Of a stretch of DNA of 64,000 bases, positions 15,994 to 23,767 are shown one piece after another. The position numbers and the translations under genes were made by a program. Positions within the stretch are counted from its first letter, which is position 1. Every line of letters begins with the position of its first letter. The stretch spans positions 7,639,001-7,703,000 of the forward strand of contig NZ_CP095481.1 in assembly GCF_023023025.1 (NCBI RefSeq), given 5' to 3'. The notes beneath the pieces were generated by a model. It was not told where the DNA came from, ran no database searches, and saw only the letters and a program-made list of their open reading frames with translations. The DNA comes from Amycolatopsis sp. WQ 127309. Its GTDB lineage: Bacteria; Actinomycetota; Actinomycetes; Mycobacteriales; Pseudonocardiaceae.

Positions 15994-17934
15994 GTGACGG
16001 CGATGCGCGCACGGCGTTCGGCAGGGAAGCGCGGCTCGGTGTGGACGACGGCCGTGCGCACGCCGGTGGGCGCGTGCTCGGCGGTGCTGCTGGTGCTGGT
16101 GATCGCGCTGTCCGTGCTGGCGCCGCTGTTCTGGGGCGACGGCGCCGCGGTGGTCGACACCGACGCGATCGGCCAGGGCGCGTCCGGGGCGCACCCGTTC
16201 GGCACCGATTCCCTCGGCCGCGACATCTTCCTGCGCACGCTCGTCGCGACCCGGCTCTCGGTCGGCCTCGCGGTGCTCGCGACCGTGATCGGCGTCGGCG
16301 CCGGGGTGCTCCTCGGGTCGTTGCCGGCGGTGCTGCCCCGGTGGGCGGGCCGGCTGCTCACCGCGGCGATCAACATCGCCGTCGCGTTCCCCGGGCTGCT
16401 GCTGGCGCTGTTCTTCGCGGTGATCTTCGGCGTCGGCACGCACGGCGCGGTGCTGGCGATCGCCTTCGCGATGGCCCCGGCGTTCGCCCGGCTGGTCCAG
16501 ACGCTCTCGGCGTCGGTGGCCGGGCGCGACTTCGTCGCCGCGGCCCGGGTGTCCGGCGTCGGCCGGATCCGGCTGCTGGCCCGGCACGTGCTGCCGAACA
16601 TCGGCGAACCGCTGGTCGTCAACGCGACCATCGGCGCCGGGTCGTCGTTGCTCGCCTTCGCCGGGCTCTCGTTCCTCGGCATCGGCGTGCAGGCCCCGGA
16701 CTACGACTGGGGCCGGCTGCTGCGTGAAGGCCTGGACGGGATCTACGTGACGCCGGTGGCCGCGATCGCGCCCGGCGTCGCCGTGGTGCTCGCCGGGCTG
16801 GCGTTCAACCTGGTCGGGGAGACCGTGGCCGCCGTGGTCGGGGTCCGCTCGCGCGCCGCCCGGAGCGCGTCCGGCCCGGTGCCCGTGCCGCGGCCCGCGG
16901 TCGTCGGGGCGCCGGCGGACGACGCCGTGCTCGTCGTCGAGAACCTGCAGGTGGCGTTCCCGCGAGCGGGTGGGTGGACGGTGCCGGTGCGCGGCGTGAG
17001 CTTCACCGTGCGCGCCGGCGAGGCGATCGGCGTCGTCGGCGAGTCCGGCTCCGGCAAGAGCCTGACGGCGCTGGCCGTGTCACGGCTGATCGAGTTGCCC
17101 GGAGTCGTGACGGCGGACCGGCTGGAGTTCGCCGGGACGTCGCTGCTCACCACGTCCGACCGCGAGCTGCGCGGCCTGCTCGGGACGTCGCTGGCCATGG
17201 TGTTCCAGGACCCGATGACGTCGTTCAACCCGGCGCGGCGCGTCGGCGGGCAGCTGGCGGAGGTGTCCGAGCAGCACCACGGCCTGTCGCGGCGCGCGGC
17301 GTTCGAGCGCGCGGTGGACCGGCTCGCCGCGGTGCGCGTCCCGGCCGCCCGGCGGCGCGCCCGGCAGTACCCGCACGAGTTCTCCGGCGGCATGCGCCAG
17401 CGCGCTATGATCGGGATGGGCCTGATGGGCTCGCCGAAGCTGATCGTCGCGGACGAGCCGACGACGGCCCTCGACGTCACGGTCCAGCGGCAGGTGCTGC
17501 GGCTGCTGGCCCGCACGCGCGACGCCGAGGGCGCGGCGATCTTGCTCATCAGCCACGACATCGCGGTGGTTTCCCAGACGTGCGAACGGATGCTGGTGAT
17601 GTACGCCGGCCGCGTCGTCGAGGACCTGCCGACGGCGGACCTCCCGGGCGCGGCCCGCCACCCGTACACCCGGGCGCTGCTGGCCACGACGGTCGACCTC
17701 GGCACCGACCGCGACGAGCCCCTCGCCGTGATCCCCGGTCGCCCGCCGGAGCCGGACCAGGTTCCCGTCGGATGTGCTTTCGCGGCGCGGTGCCCGTTGG
17801 CGACCGAGCGTTGTCTCACCGAGGATCCCGTGCTGGAACGGGCCGGAGACGGCCACGGCGTGGCGTGCTGGCACCCGCACGAAACCGCCGTGAGTGTCCT
17901 TTCCGGACAGTCGCGAAAGGAAGGTGCCGCGTGA
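15994..17934 (+). CDS. Fused oligopeptide permease (DppC-like) and ABC ATPase
   Basis: A 646-residue two-domain protein. Residues 1 to about 290 are a DppC-type permease (HPFGTDSLGRDIFLRTL, RVSGVGRIRLLARHVLPN). After a proline-rich linker, residues about 305-560 are an ABC ATPase with Walker A GESGSGKS, signature FSGGMRQR, Walker B LIVADEPTTALD and the switch SHD. The tail CAFAARCPLATERC is the usual oligopeptide-ATPase C-terminus. Such permease-ATPase fusions are known in actinobacteria. Start GTG 15994 follows GGGAGAG; one nucleotide separates it from the upstream stop. Confidence 0.92.
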   Translation: MTAMRARRSAGKRGSVWTTAVRTPVGACSAVLLVLVIALSVLAPLFWGDGAAVVDTDAIGQGASGAHPFGTDSLGRDIFLRTLVATRLSVGLAVLATVIGVGAGVLLGSLPAVLPRWAGRLLTAAINIAVAFPGLLLALFFAVIFGVGTHGAVLAIAFAMAPAFARLVQTLSASVAGRDFVAAARVSGVGRIRLLARHVLPNIGEPLVVNATIGAGSSLLAFAGLSFLGIGVQAPDYDWGRLLREGLDGIYVTPVAAIAPGVAVVLAGLAFNLVGETVAAVVGVRSRAARSASGPVPVPRPAVVGAPADDAVLVVENLQVAFPRAGGWTVPVRGVSFTVRAGEAIGVVGESGSGKSLTALAVSRLIELPGVVTADRLEFAGTSLLTTSDRELRGLLGTSLAMVFQDPMTSFNPARRVGGQLAEVSEQHHGLSRRAAFERAVDRLAAVRVPAARRRARQYPHEFSGGMRQRAMIGMGLMGSPKLIVADEPTTALDVTVQRQVLRLLARTRDAEGAAILLISHDIAVVSQTCERMLVMYAGRVVEDLPTADLPGAARHPYTRALLATTVDLGTDRDEPLAVIPGRPPEPDQVPVGCAFAARCPLATERCLTEDPVLERAGDGHGVACWHPHETAVSVLSGQSRKEGAA

Positions 17935-18899
17935 GCGAGCTGCGGTTCGACACGGTGAGCGTCCGGTACGGCCGGCTGACGGCGGTGGACGGCGTCAACC
18001 TGACCGTACCGTCCGGACAGGTCGTCGGCCTGGTCGGCGAGTCGGGCTCCGGCAAGTCGACGCTGGCCAGGGCCGCGGTCGGCCTGTCGCCGGTCAGCGG
18101 CGGCCGGGTGCTGCTCGACGGCGTCGACGTCCGGCGCCTGCCCCGGCGCAAGCCGCTGCAGATGGTGTTCCAGGACCCGTACTCCTCGCTGGACCCGCGG
18201 ATGGCCGTCGGCGAGTCCATCGCCGAGGCGATGCCGCGCGGCGCGCACCGCGGCGGGGCCGCTCGGCGGGCCGAGGTCGCGCGGCTGCTCGAACTGGTGA
18301 ACCTGGACCCGGACCGCGCCACGACGCTGCCCGGTCAGCTGTCGGGCGGGCAGCGCCAGCGCGTCGCCCTCGCCCGGGCGCTCGCCGGGCAGCCGAAGGT
18401 GCTGATCGCCGACGAGATCACCTCCGCGCTCGACGTCTCGGTGCAGGGCGCCGTGCTCAACCTGGTCCGCGACGTCCAGCGGCGCCTCGCGCTGTCGATG
18501 CTGTTCATCTCCCACAACCTCGCCGTGGTGCGGTACGTGAGCGACTTCGTCGCGGTCATGTACCTCGGCCGGATCGTCGAGGCCGGGCCGGCCGAGCAGG
18601 TGCTCACCGATCCGCGGCACCCGTACACGCGGGAGCTGCTGGCCGCCGCGCCGTCCGCGCACCACGGCCTGCTCGACGACCCCGGCGTCGACGCGCTCGC
18701 CGACACCGAACCCGCCGACCCGCACCACCCGCCGTCCGGCTGCCACTACCACCCGCGGTGCCCGATCGGCCCGCTCGTGCACCCCGACCGCACCGTCTGC
18801 CTCAGCGCCGACCCGGCCGCCGCGGCCGCGGACCGGCCCCACGCCGCGGCGTGCCACTTCGCCACGACCGCACCGAATCCCACGAGGAGATCCGCATGA
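17931..18899 (+). CDS. Oligopeptide ABC transporter ATPase (DppF-like)
   Basis: A 322-residue ATPase with Walker A GESGSGKS, signature LSGGQRQR, Walker B VLIADEITSALD (an unusual I-T in place of P-T) and the switch histidine in SHNLA. The C-terminal oligopeptide extension is present (GCHYHPRCPIG). It pairs with the ATPase half of the preceding fusion protein. GTG 17931 overlaps the upstream stop as GTGA. Confidence 0.92.
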   Translation: MSELRFDTVSVRYGRLTAVDGVNLTVPSGQVVGLVGESGSGKSTLARAAVGLSPVSGGRVLLDGVDVRRLPRRKPLQMVFQDPYSSLDPRMAVGESIAEAMPRGAHRGGAARRAEVARLLELVNLDPDRATTLPGQLSGGQRQRVALARALAGQPKVLIADEITSALDVSVQGAVLNLVRDVQRRLALSMLFISHNLAVVRYVSDFVAVMYLGRIVEAGPAEQVLTDPRHPYTRELLAAAPSAHHGLLDDPGVDALADTEPADPHHPPSGCHYHPRCPIGPLVHPDRTVCLSADPAAAAADRPHAAACHFATTAPNPTRRSA

Positions 18900-21800
18900 C
18901 CCGCCGTCTGAGCGCCGACGACCTGTACGCCCTGGAGTTCCCCGAGCAGCCCGCGCTCTCCCCGGACGGCACGCGGATCACCTACGTCGTGCGCACCGCC
19001 GACCGCGAAGCGGATCGCGACACCCGCTCGCTCTGGCTGGTCGCCACGAGCGGCGGCCCGGCGCGCCGGCTGACCCGCGGGACCGCCGACCTCGCCCCGG
19101 TGTGGGCGCCCGACGGCACGCGGATCGCGTTCCTGCGCGCCGCGGACGGCCCGGCGCAGCTGTGGCTGCTGCCCGCCGACGGCGGCGAACCCGAGCAGGT
19201 CACCACGCTCCCGCTCGGCGCGGGCCGCCCGGTGTGGCGGCCGGACGGCGCCGAGATCGCCTTCTCGGCCCCGGTCGACCTGGCCGCGGACGAGGGTGAC
19301 GACGCCGCCGCCCGCGGCCGCCGCGCGGGCGCCCCGGTGGTCGCCGACCGGCTCGACTTCAAGGCCGACGGCGCCGGGCTGCTGCGGACCCTGCGCAAGC
19401 ACGTCCACGTCCTCGACGTCGCCTCGGGCGACGTCCGGCAGGTGACGGCGGGGGACTGGCACGCGGGCGATCCCGCGTGGTCACCGGACGGCGCGCTGCT
19501 GGCCTTCCCGGCCGGCCCGGAGGCCGACGCCGACCTGACGTTCCGTTCCGGCGCCTACGTCCTCGAAGCCGGCAACCGCCTCGCCGAGCCGCACCCGGTC
19601 GGCTCCGGCGACGGCATGTGCGGCACGGTCACGTGGACCGCCGACGGCACCGCGCTGCTCGTCGCCGGCCGCCGCGACACCGCGCCCGGCCACCTCGGCC
19701 TGCTGCGGATTCCGGTGGACGGCGGGGAAACCGCCGACCTGGCCGCGCCGCTGGACCGGAACGTGATGCCGGGCGGGCCGGGCTACCCCGGCGCGGTCCC
19801 GGTGCTGAGCGGGGACGGCGCGACCGTGCTGTTCTGCGTTCGCGACCGCGGGTACACCCACGTCTACGCGGTCGGCGTCGACGGCGGCGAACCGCGGCTG
19901 GTGGCCGGGGGCACCGGGAACACCCTGTCGGACGTGTCCGTCGCCGGGGACACCGCGGCGGTCGTGCTGACCACGCCGACGTCGTACGGCGAGATCGCGA
20001 CGGTCGCCGTCGCCGGCGGAGAACCCGAAGTACTCACTACGCATAGCAACAACGACGTCGAGCTGTTCACCCGCGAGGAGCGCGAGTTCACCATCTCGGA
20101 CGGCACGGTCGTGCACGGCTGGCTGGTGCGCGACCCCGCCCGCACCGGCCCGCAGCCGCTGCTGCTGGACATCCACGGCGGCCCGCACAACGCGTGGAGC
20201 GGCACCGCCGACGCCGTCCACACCTACCATCAGCAGCTGGCCGCGCGCGGCTGGGCGGTGCTGCTGCTCAACCCGCGCGGCAGCGACGGCTACGGCGAAG
20301 CGTTCTACACCGCGGCCGTCGGCGCCTGGGGTGTCGCCGACGCCAACGACTTCCTCGAGCCGCTGGACGCGCTCGTCGCCGAAGGGGTCGCGGACGCGCA
20401 GCGGCTCGCCGTCTCCGGCTACAGCTACGGCGGCTTCATGACGTGCTACCTGACCAGCCACGACGACCGGTTCGCCGCGGCCGTCGCCGGCGGCGTCGTC
20501 AGCGACGCGGTCAGCATGGCCGGCACGTCCGACAGCGGGCACTACCTCGGCGTCGCCGAACTGGGCGGAGCGTCCTCTGTGGACGAAGCGCACTTCGGGG
20601 CGTCGTCGCCGCTGGCCCGGGTCGGGCAGGTCCGCACGCCGACGCTCGTGGTGCACGGCGCCGACGACGACCGCTGCCCGGTCGGGCAGGCCGAGCAGTG
20701 GTTCACGGCGTTGCGCGAACAGGGCGTGCCGACCCGGCTGGTGCTCTACCCCGGCGCGTCGCACCTGTTCATCCTGGAGGGAAAACCCTCGCACCGCAGC
20801 GACTTCAACCGCCGTGTCGTCGACTGGGTCGAGCAGCACGCGGGCTCGCCGGGCCGGGTGCCGCTCGACGGCGCGCACTGGCAGCGGCGGCTGACCGCGC
20901 TCGCGCGCAAGTACCGCGTCCCCGGCGCGACGCTGGGCATCCTGCGCCTCGACGGCGACGAGCAGGCCTTCGCGCACACCGGCGTGCTGAACAAGGCGAC
21001 CGGTGTCGCCGTCACCGGCGAGTCGGTGTTCCAGATCGGCTCGATCACCAAGGTGTGGACCGCGACCGTCGCCATGCAGCTGGTCGACGAAGGCCTGCTC
21101 GACCTGGACGCGCCGATCGCCGACGTGCTGCCGGAGCTGCGGCTGGCCGACCCGGACGTCACCAAGCAGGTGACGCTGCGGCACCTGCTGACCCACACCA
21201 GCGGCATCGACGGCGACGTCTTCACCGACACCGGCCGCGGTGACGACTGCGTGGAGAAGTACGTCGCCGTGCTGGACCAGGCCGCCCAGACCCACCCGCT
21301 CGGCGCGACGCTGTCCTACTGCAACTCGGGCTTCATCCTGGCCGGCCGGGTCATCGAGAAGCTGACCGGCAAGACCTGGGACGCGGCGTTGCGGGAGCGG
21401 CTGTTCACCCCGCTCGGCCTGACGCACACGGGGACCCTGCCCGAGGAGGCGCTGCTGTTCGGCGCGGCGATGGGCCACGTCGCGGCGGGTGACGAGGAGC
21501 CGCAACCGGCGCCGGTCTGGGGCCTGCCGCGTTCGGCGGGCCCGGCCGGCCTGATCACGGCGACCCCGGCGGACGTCCTGGCCTTCGCCCGCCTGCACCT
21601 GCGGGGCGGCCTCGGCCCGGACGGCGCGCGCGTCCTCTCGGCGGCGTCCGCCACGGCGATGACCGAGTGGCAGGCGGACATGCCGGACAAGCACACGCTC
21701 GGCGATTCGTGGGGCCTGGGCTGGATCCGCTTCGACTGGGACGGCCACCGCGTCTACGGCCACGACGGCAACACGATCGGCCAGGCGGCGTTCCTCCGCA

Positions 21801-22243
21801 TCCTGCCGGACCAAGGCCTCGCGGTCACGCTGCTCGCCAACGGCGGCGGCACGCACGACCTGTACGAGGAGCTGTACCGCGAGATCTTCGCGGAACTGGC
21901 GGGAGTGGCGATGCCGCAACCGCTTTCGCCCGCGGCCACACCGCCTGCGGTCGACGTCTCGGAGTTCCTCGGGACGTACGAGCGGGAGTCGGTGCGGACG
22001 GAGATCCTCAGCACAGACGCGGGCCTGCGCATCCGCCAGACGGTCACGGGCCCGCTCGCCGAGCTGGTCCCGGAGCCGACGACGGAGGACGACCTGATCC
22101 CGATCAGCGCGACCCAGTTCGCCCTGCGCCCCGCGGGCACGCGCTCATGGCAGTCGGTGACGTTCTACCAGCTGCCGACGGGGGAGCGGTACCTGCACAG
22201 CGGAGTCCGGGCCACCCCGAAGGTGAGCGGCTCGCCGGCCTGA
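18896..22243 (+). CDS. S9 prolyl-oligopeptidase-like peptidase fused to an S12 serine hydrolase
   Basis: An 1115-residue protein. Residues 1 to about 395 form a beta-propeller-like domain (SPDGTRI, WAPDGTRIAF, WSPDGA repeats). About 396-650 is an S9 alpha/beta hydrolase with GYSYGGF (S510), HGADDD (about D590-592) and GASHLF (H623). About 655-1000 is a penicillin-binding-fold domain with SITK (716-719), YCN (808-810) and GHDGNTIG, plus the same C-terminal extension as the serine hydrolase at 11157. No signal peptide. It would combine an endo/aminopeptidase and a D-specific hydrolase in one chain. ATG 18896 follows GAGGAGA and overlaps the ATPase stop. Confidence 0.88.
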   Translation: MTRRLSADDLYALEFPEQPALSPDGTRITYVVRTADREADRDTRSLWLVATSGGPARRLTRGTADLAPVWAPDGTRIAFLRAADGPAQLWLLPADGGEPEQVTTLPLGAGRPVWRPDGAEIAFSAPVDLAADEGDDAAARGRRAGAPVVADRLDFKADGAGLLRTLRKHVHVLDVASGDVRQVTAGDWHAGDPAWSPDGALLAFPAGPEADADLTFRSGAYVLEAGNRLAEPHPVGSGDGMCGTVTWTADGTALLVAGRRDTAPGHLGLLRIPVDGGETADLAAPLDRNVMPGGPGYPGAVPVLSGDGATVLFCVRDRGYTHVYAVGVDGGEPRLVAGGTGNTLSDVSVAGDTAAVVLTTPTSYGEIATVAVAGGEPEVLTTHSNNDVELFTREEREFTISDGTVVHGWLVRDPARTGPQPLLLDIHGGPHNAWSGTADAVHTYHQQLAARGWAVLLLNPRGSDGYGEAFYTAAVGAWGVADANDFLEPLDALVAEGVADAQRLAVSGYSYGGFMTCYLTSHDDRFAAAVAGGVVSDAVSMAGTSDSGHYLGVAELGGASSVDEAHFGASSPLARVGQVRTPTLVVHGADDDRCPVGQAEQWFTALREQGVPTRLVLYPGASHLFILEGKPSHRSDFNRRVVDWVEQHAGSPGRVPLDGAHWQRRLTALARKYRVPGATLGILRLDGDEQAFAHTGVLNKATGVAVTGESVFQIGSITKVWTATVAMQLVDEGLLDLDAPIADVLPELRLADPDVTKQVTLRHLLTHTSGIDGDVFTDTGRGDDCVEKYVAVLDQAAQTHPLGATLSYCNSGFILAGRVIEKLTGKTWDAALRERLFTPLGLTHTGTLPEEALLFGAAMGHVAAGDEEPQPAPVWGLPRSAGPAGLITATPADVLAFARLHLRGGLGPDGARVLSAASATAMTEWQADMPDKHTLGDSWGLGWIRFDWDGHRVYGHDGNTIGQAAFLRILPDQGLAVTLLANGGGTHDLYEELYREIFAELAGVAMPQPLSPAATPPAVDVSEFLGTYERESVRTEILSTDAGLRIRQTVTGPLAELVPEPTTEDDLIPISATQFALRPAGTRSWQSVTFYQLPTGERYLHSGVRATPKVSGSPA

Positions 22244-22300
22244 AGTCCGTGAATGCCACATCGAGGGACACTTGGTCCCTCGATGTGGCATTCACGGACT
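22244..22300. terminator. 26-bp perfect hairpin between convergent genes
   Basis: The arms (22244-22269 and 22275-22300) are exact reverse complements of 26 nt around a 5-nt loop, ACTTG; each outer arm reads AGTCCGTGAATGCCACATCG. It starts one base after the fusion-gene stop and ends 15 nt before the stop of the convergent oxidoreductase. A bidirectional terminator is likely. There is no T-run. From memory, near-identical hairpins recur in Amycolatopsis genomes, so it may also be a dispersed repeat. Confidence 0.75.
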
Positions 22301-22315
22301 ACGGCCCCCCCGCGG

Positions 22316-23248
22316 TCAGGGGACGATCACCACGCGGCGGTCGTCGCCGTCGTCCTTCCAGGCCGCCTCGACGTCCTCCAGCGGGACTGTGCGCGTGTCG
22401 ATCCGGAAGGTGCCGCGGCCGACTTCCGCCGCGAGGGCGGGCAGTTCCGCGACGATGTCCCGTGTCGGCACCGAGCCCTGGCCGCTGCCCACCAGCTGCA
22501 ACCGCGCGGCCCGCAACGCGGCGGAGGGCAGCGACGCCGTCCGGCCCGCGACCGAGCCGATCTCGATCCACGTCAGCGGGCGGGCCCGGTCGCCGCGGTG
22601 CGTGACGATCTCGCGCAGCGCCTCGGCCGTCGGCTCGCCCCAGACGTAGTCCAGGACCACGTCGACGTCCGCGCCCGCCGCGCCGACGTCGGACAGGGGG
22701 ACCGCGACGTCGGCACCCAGGCCCGGCAGTGTCGCGAGGCGGCCGGGGTCCCGGCCCGCGGCGACGACCCGCCCGGCGCCGAGGTGCCGGGCCACCTGGA
22801 CGGCCAGCCGGCCCGCGTTGCCGGTCGCGCCCAGGACCAGGACGTCCTGTCCGGCTGTGAACTCGATCCGCCGCCGCAGCGCGATCCACGCCGACATCGC
22901 CGGGTTCATGCCCGCGGCCACGAGCACCGGGTCGACGCCGTCGGGCAGCACGACGCTGCGGCGCAGGTCGACGACCGTCCGCTCGGCCAGCGCGCCCATC
23001 GCCGTGTCCGGCAGGACGAAGTAGCGCAGGCGGCCGTCGGGCGCGCGGCCCACGCCGTCGATGCCCGGCACGAACGGCAGCTCGGCGGACTCGGTGTAGT
23101 GCGAACCGTCGGCCTGGGAGCGCACCCTCGGGTGCAGGCCGACGGCGAGGACGTCGACGAGCACCTCGTCCGGTGTTCCGGGTGCAGGTTCGGGAAAGTC
23201 CTGGCAGGAGGGCGGTGTGCCGAACGACGTGACGACCGCTGCGCGCAT
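22316..23248 (-). CDS. Zinc-independent quinone oxidoreductase-like MDR family protein
   Basis: A 310-residue medium-chain reductase. It begins MRAAVVTSFGTPP, has the PFVPGIDGVGR segment, and a nucleotide motif in VLVLGATGNAGRLAVQVARHLGA. The zinc-binding cysteines of alcohol dehydrogenases are absent, which fits NADPH-quinone or enone reductases. ATG 23248 is chosen because GAGGGG lies just upstream. It is divergent from a MarR gene across a strong inverted repeat, a common redox-stress arrangement. Confidence 0.82.
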   Translation of the reverse strand: MRAAVVTSFGTPPSCQDFPEPAPGTPDEVLVDVLAVGLHPRVRSQADGSHYTESAELPFVPGIDGVGRAPDGRLRYFVLPDTAMGALAERTVVDLRRSVVLPDGVDPVLVAAGMNPAMSAWIALRRRIEFTAGQDVLVLGATGNAGRLAVQVARHLGAGRVVAAGRDPGRLATLPGLGADVAVPLSDVGAAGADVDVVLDYVWGEPTAEALREIVTHRGDRARPLTWIEIGSVAGRTASLPSAALRAARLQLVGSGQGSVPTRDIVAELPALAAEVGRGTFRIDTRTVPLEDVEAAWKDDGDDRRVVIVP

Positions 23249-23265
23249 GGTGACCCCTCGAGAAG

Positions 23266-23306
23266 TAGTTGGTAGTGCCAAGTAGATTAGCTGGCACTAC
23301 CAACTA
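23266..23306. promoter_or_regulatory. 15-bp inverted repeat between oxidoreductase and MarR genes
   Basis: TAGTTGGTAGTGCCA (23266-23280) and TGGCACTACCAACTA (23292-23306) are exact reverse complements with an 11-bp spacer. Each arm contains TTGGTAGTGCCA, which is itself roughly palindromic. The element occupies the 78-nt divergent gap and is the likely MarR binding site, possibly for two dimers. Confidence 0.65.
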
Positions 23307-23326
23307 GTTCAAGGTAGCGTGGCGGC

Positions 23327-23740
23327 ATGACCGAACCCGGGCCCGACGAGGTGCTGGACCACCTGGTCCAGGTGTCCTTCACGGTGATGGCGCTGCTCAG
23401 CCGCGCGGCGGCCGCGCACGACCTGTCGCTGACGCAGCTGCGCGCGCTGGCGATCCTGCGCGACCGCACGCCGAAGATGGCGGAACTGGCGGACTACCTC
23501 GGCCTGGACCGCTCGTCGGTGACCGGCCTGATCGACCGGGCCGTCAAGCGTGGCCTGGTCCGGCGCGAGGCCAGCGAAGACGACGGGCGCGCGGTGCGCG
23601 TCGGCCTGACCGAAGAGGCGCACCGCCTCGCCCGGAAGCTGGAGGCGGAGGTCGCCGGGCTGCTGGCGCCGCTGACCCGCGACCTCACCCCGGCCGAACG
23701 CACCCGGCTCGGCACGCTCCTCGGCCGCATGCTCCCTTGA
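23327..23740 (+). CDS. MarR family transcriptional regulator
   Basis: A 137-residue MarR protein. The core is LTQLRALAILRDRTPKMAEL, the recognition helix region LGLDRSSVTGLIDRAVKRG and the wing LVRREASEDDGRAVRVGLT. It is divergent from the quinone oxidoreductase gene, which it probably represses together with itself through the inverted repeat between them. The HTH is complete. Confidence 0.9.
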   Translation: MTEPGPDEVLDHLVQVSFTVMALLSRAAAAHDLSLTQLRALAILRDRTPKMAELADYLGLDRSSVTGLIDRAVKRGLVRREASEDDGRAVRVGLTEEAHRLARKLEAEVAGLLAPLTRDLTPAERTRLGTLLGRMLP

Positions 23741-23767
23741 CCCGCGCAGGCTTTCGCCGAGCGGGAC

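Noticed and set aside
17894..18895. Upstream extension of the S9-S12 frame, giving a 1449-codon protein
   Set aside because: The extension is out of frame with the intact DppF-like ATPase, has Arg/Pro-rich shadow composition, and ATG 18896 has a strong GAGGAGA site.
19481..21919. 812-codon minus-strand frame inside the S9-S12 fusion gene
   Set aside because: Antisense shadow of a gene with two complete active sites; repetitive Arg/Val/Gly composition and no recognisable domain.
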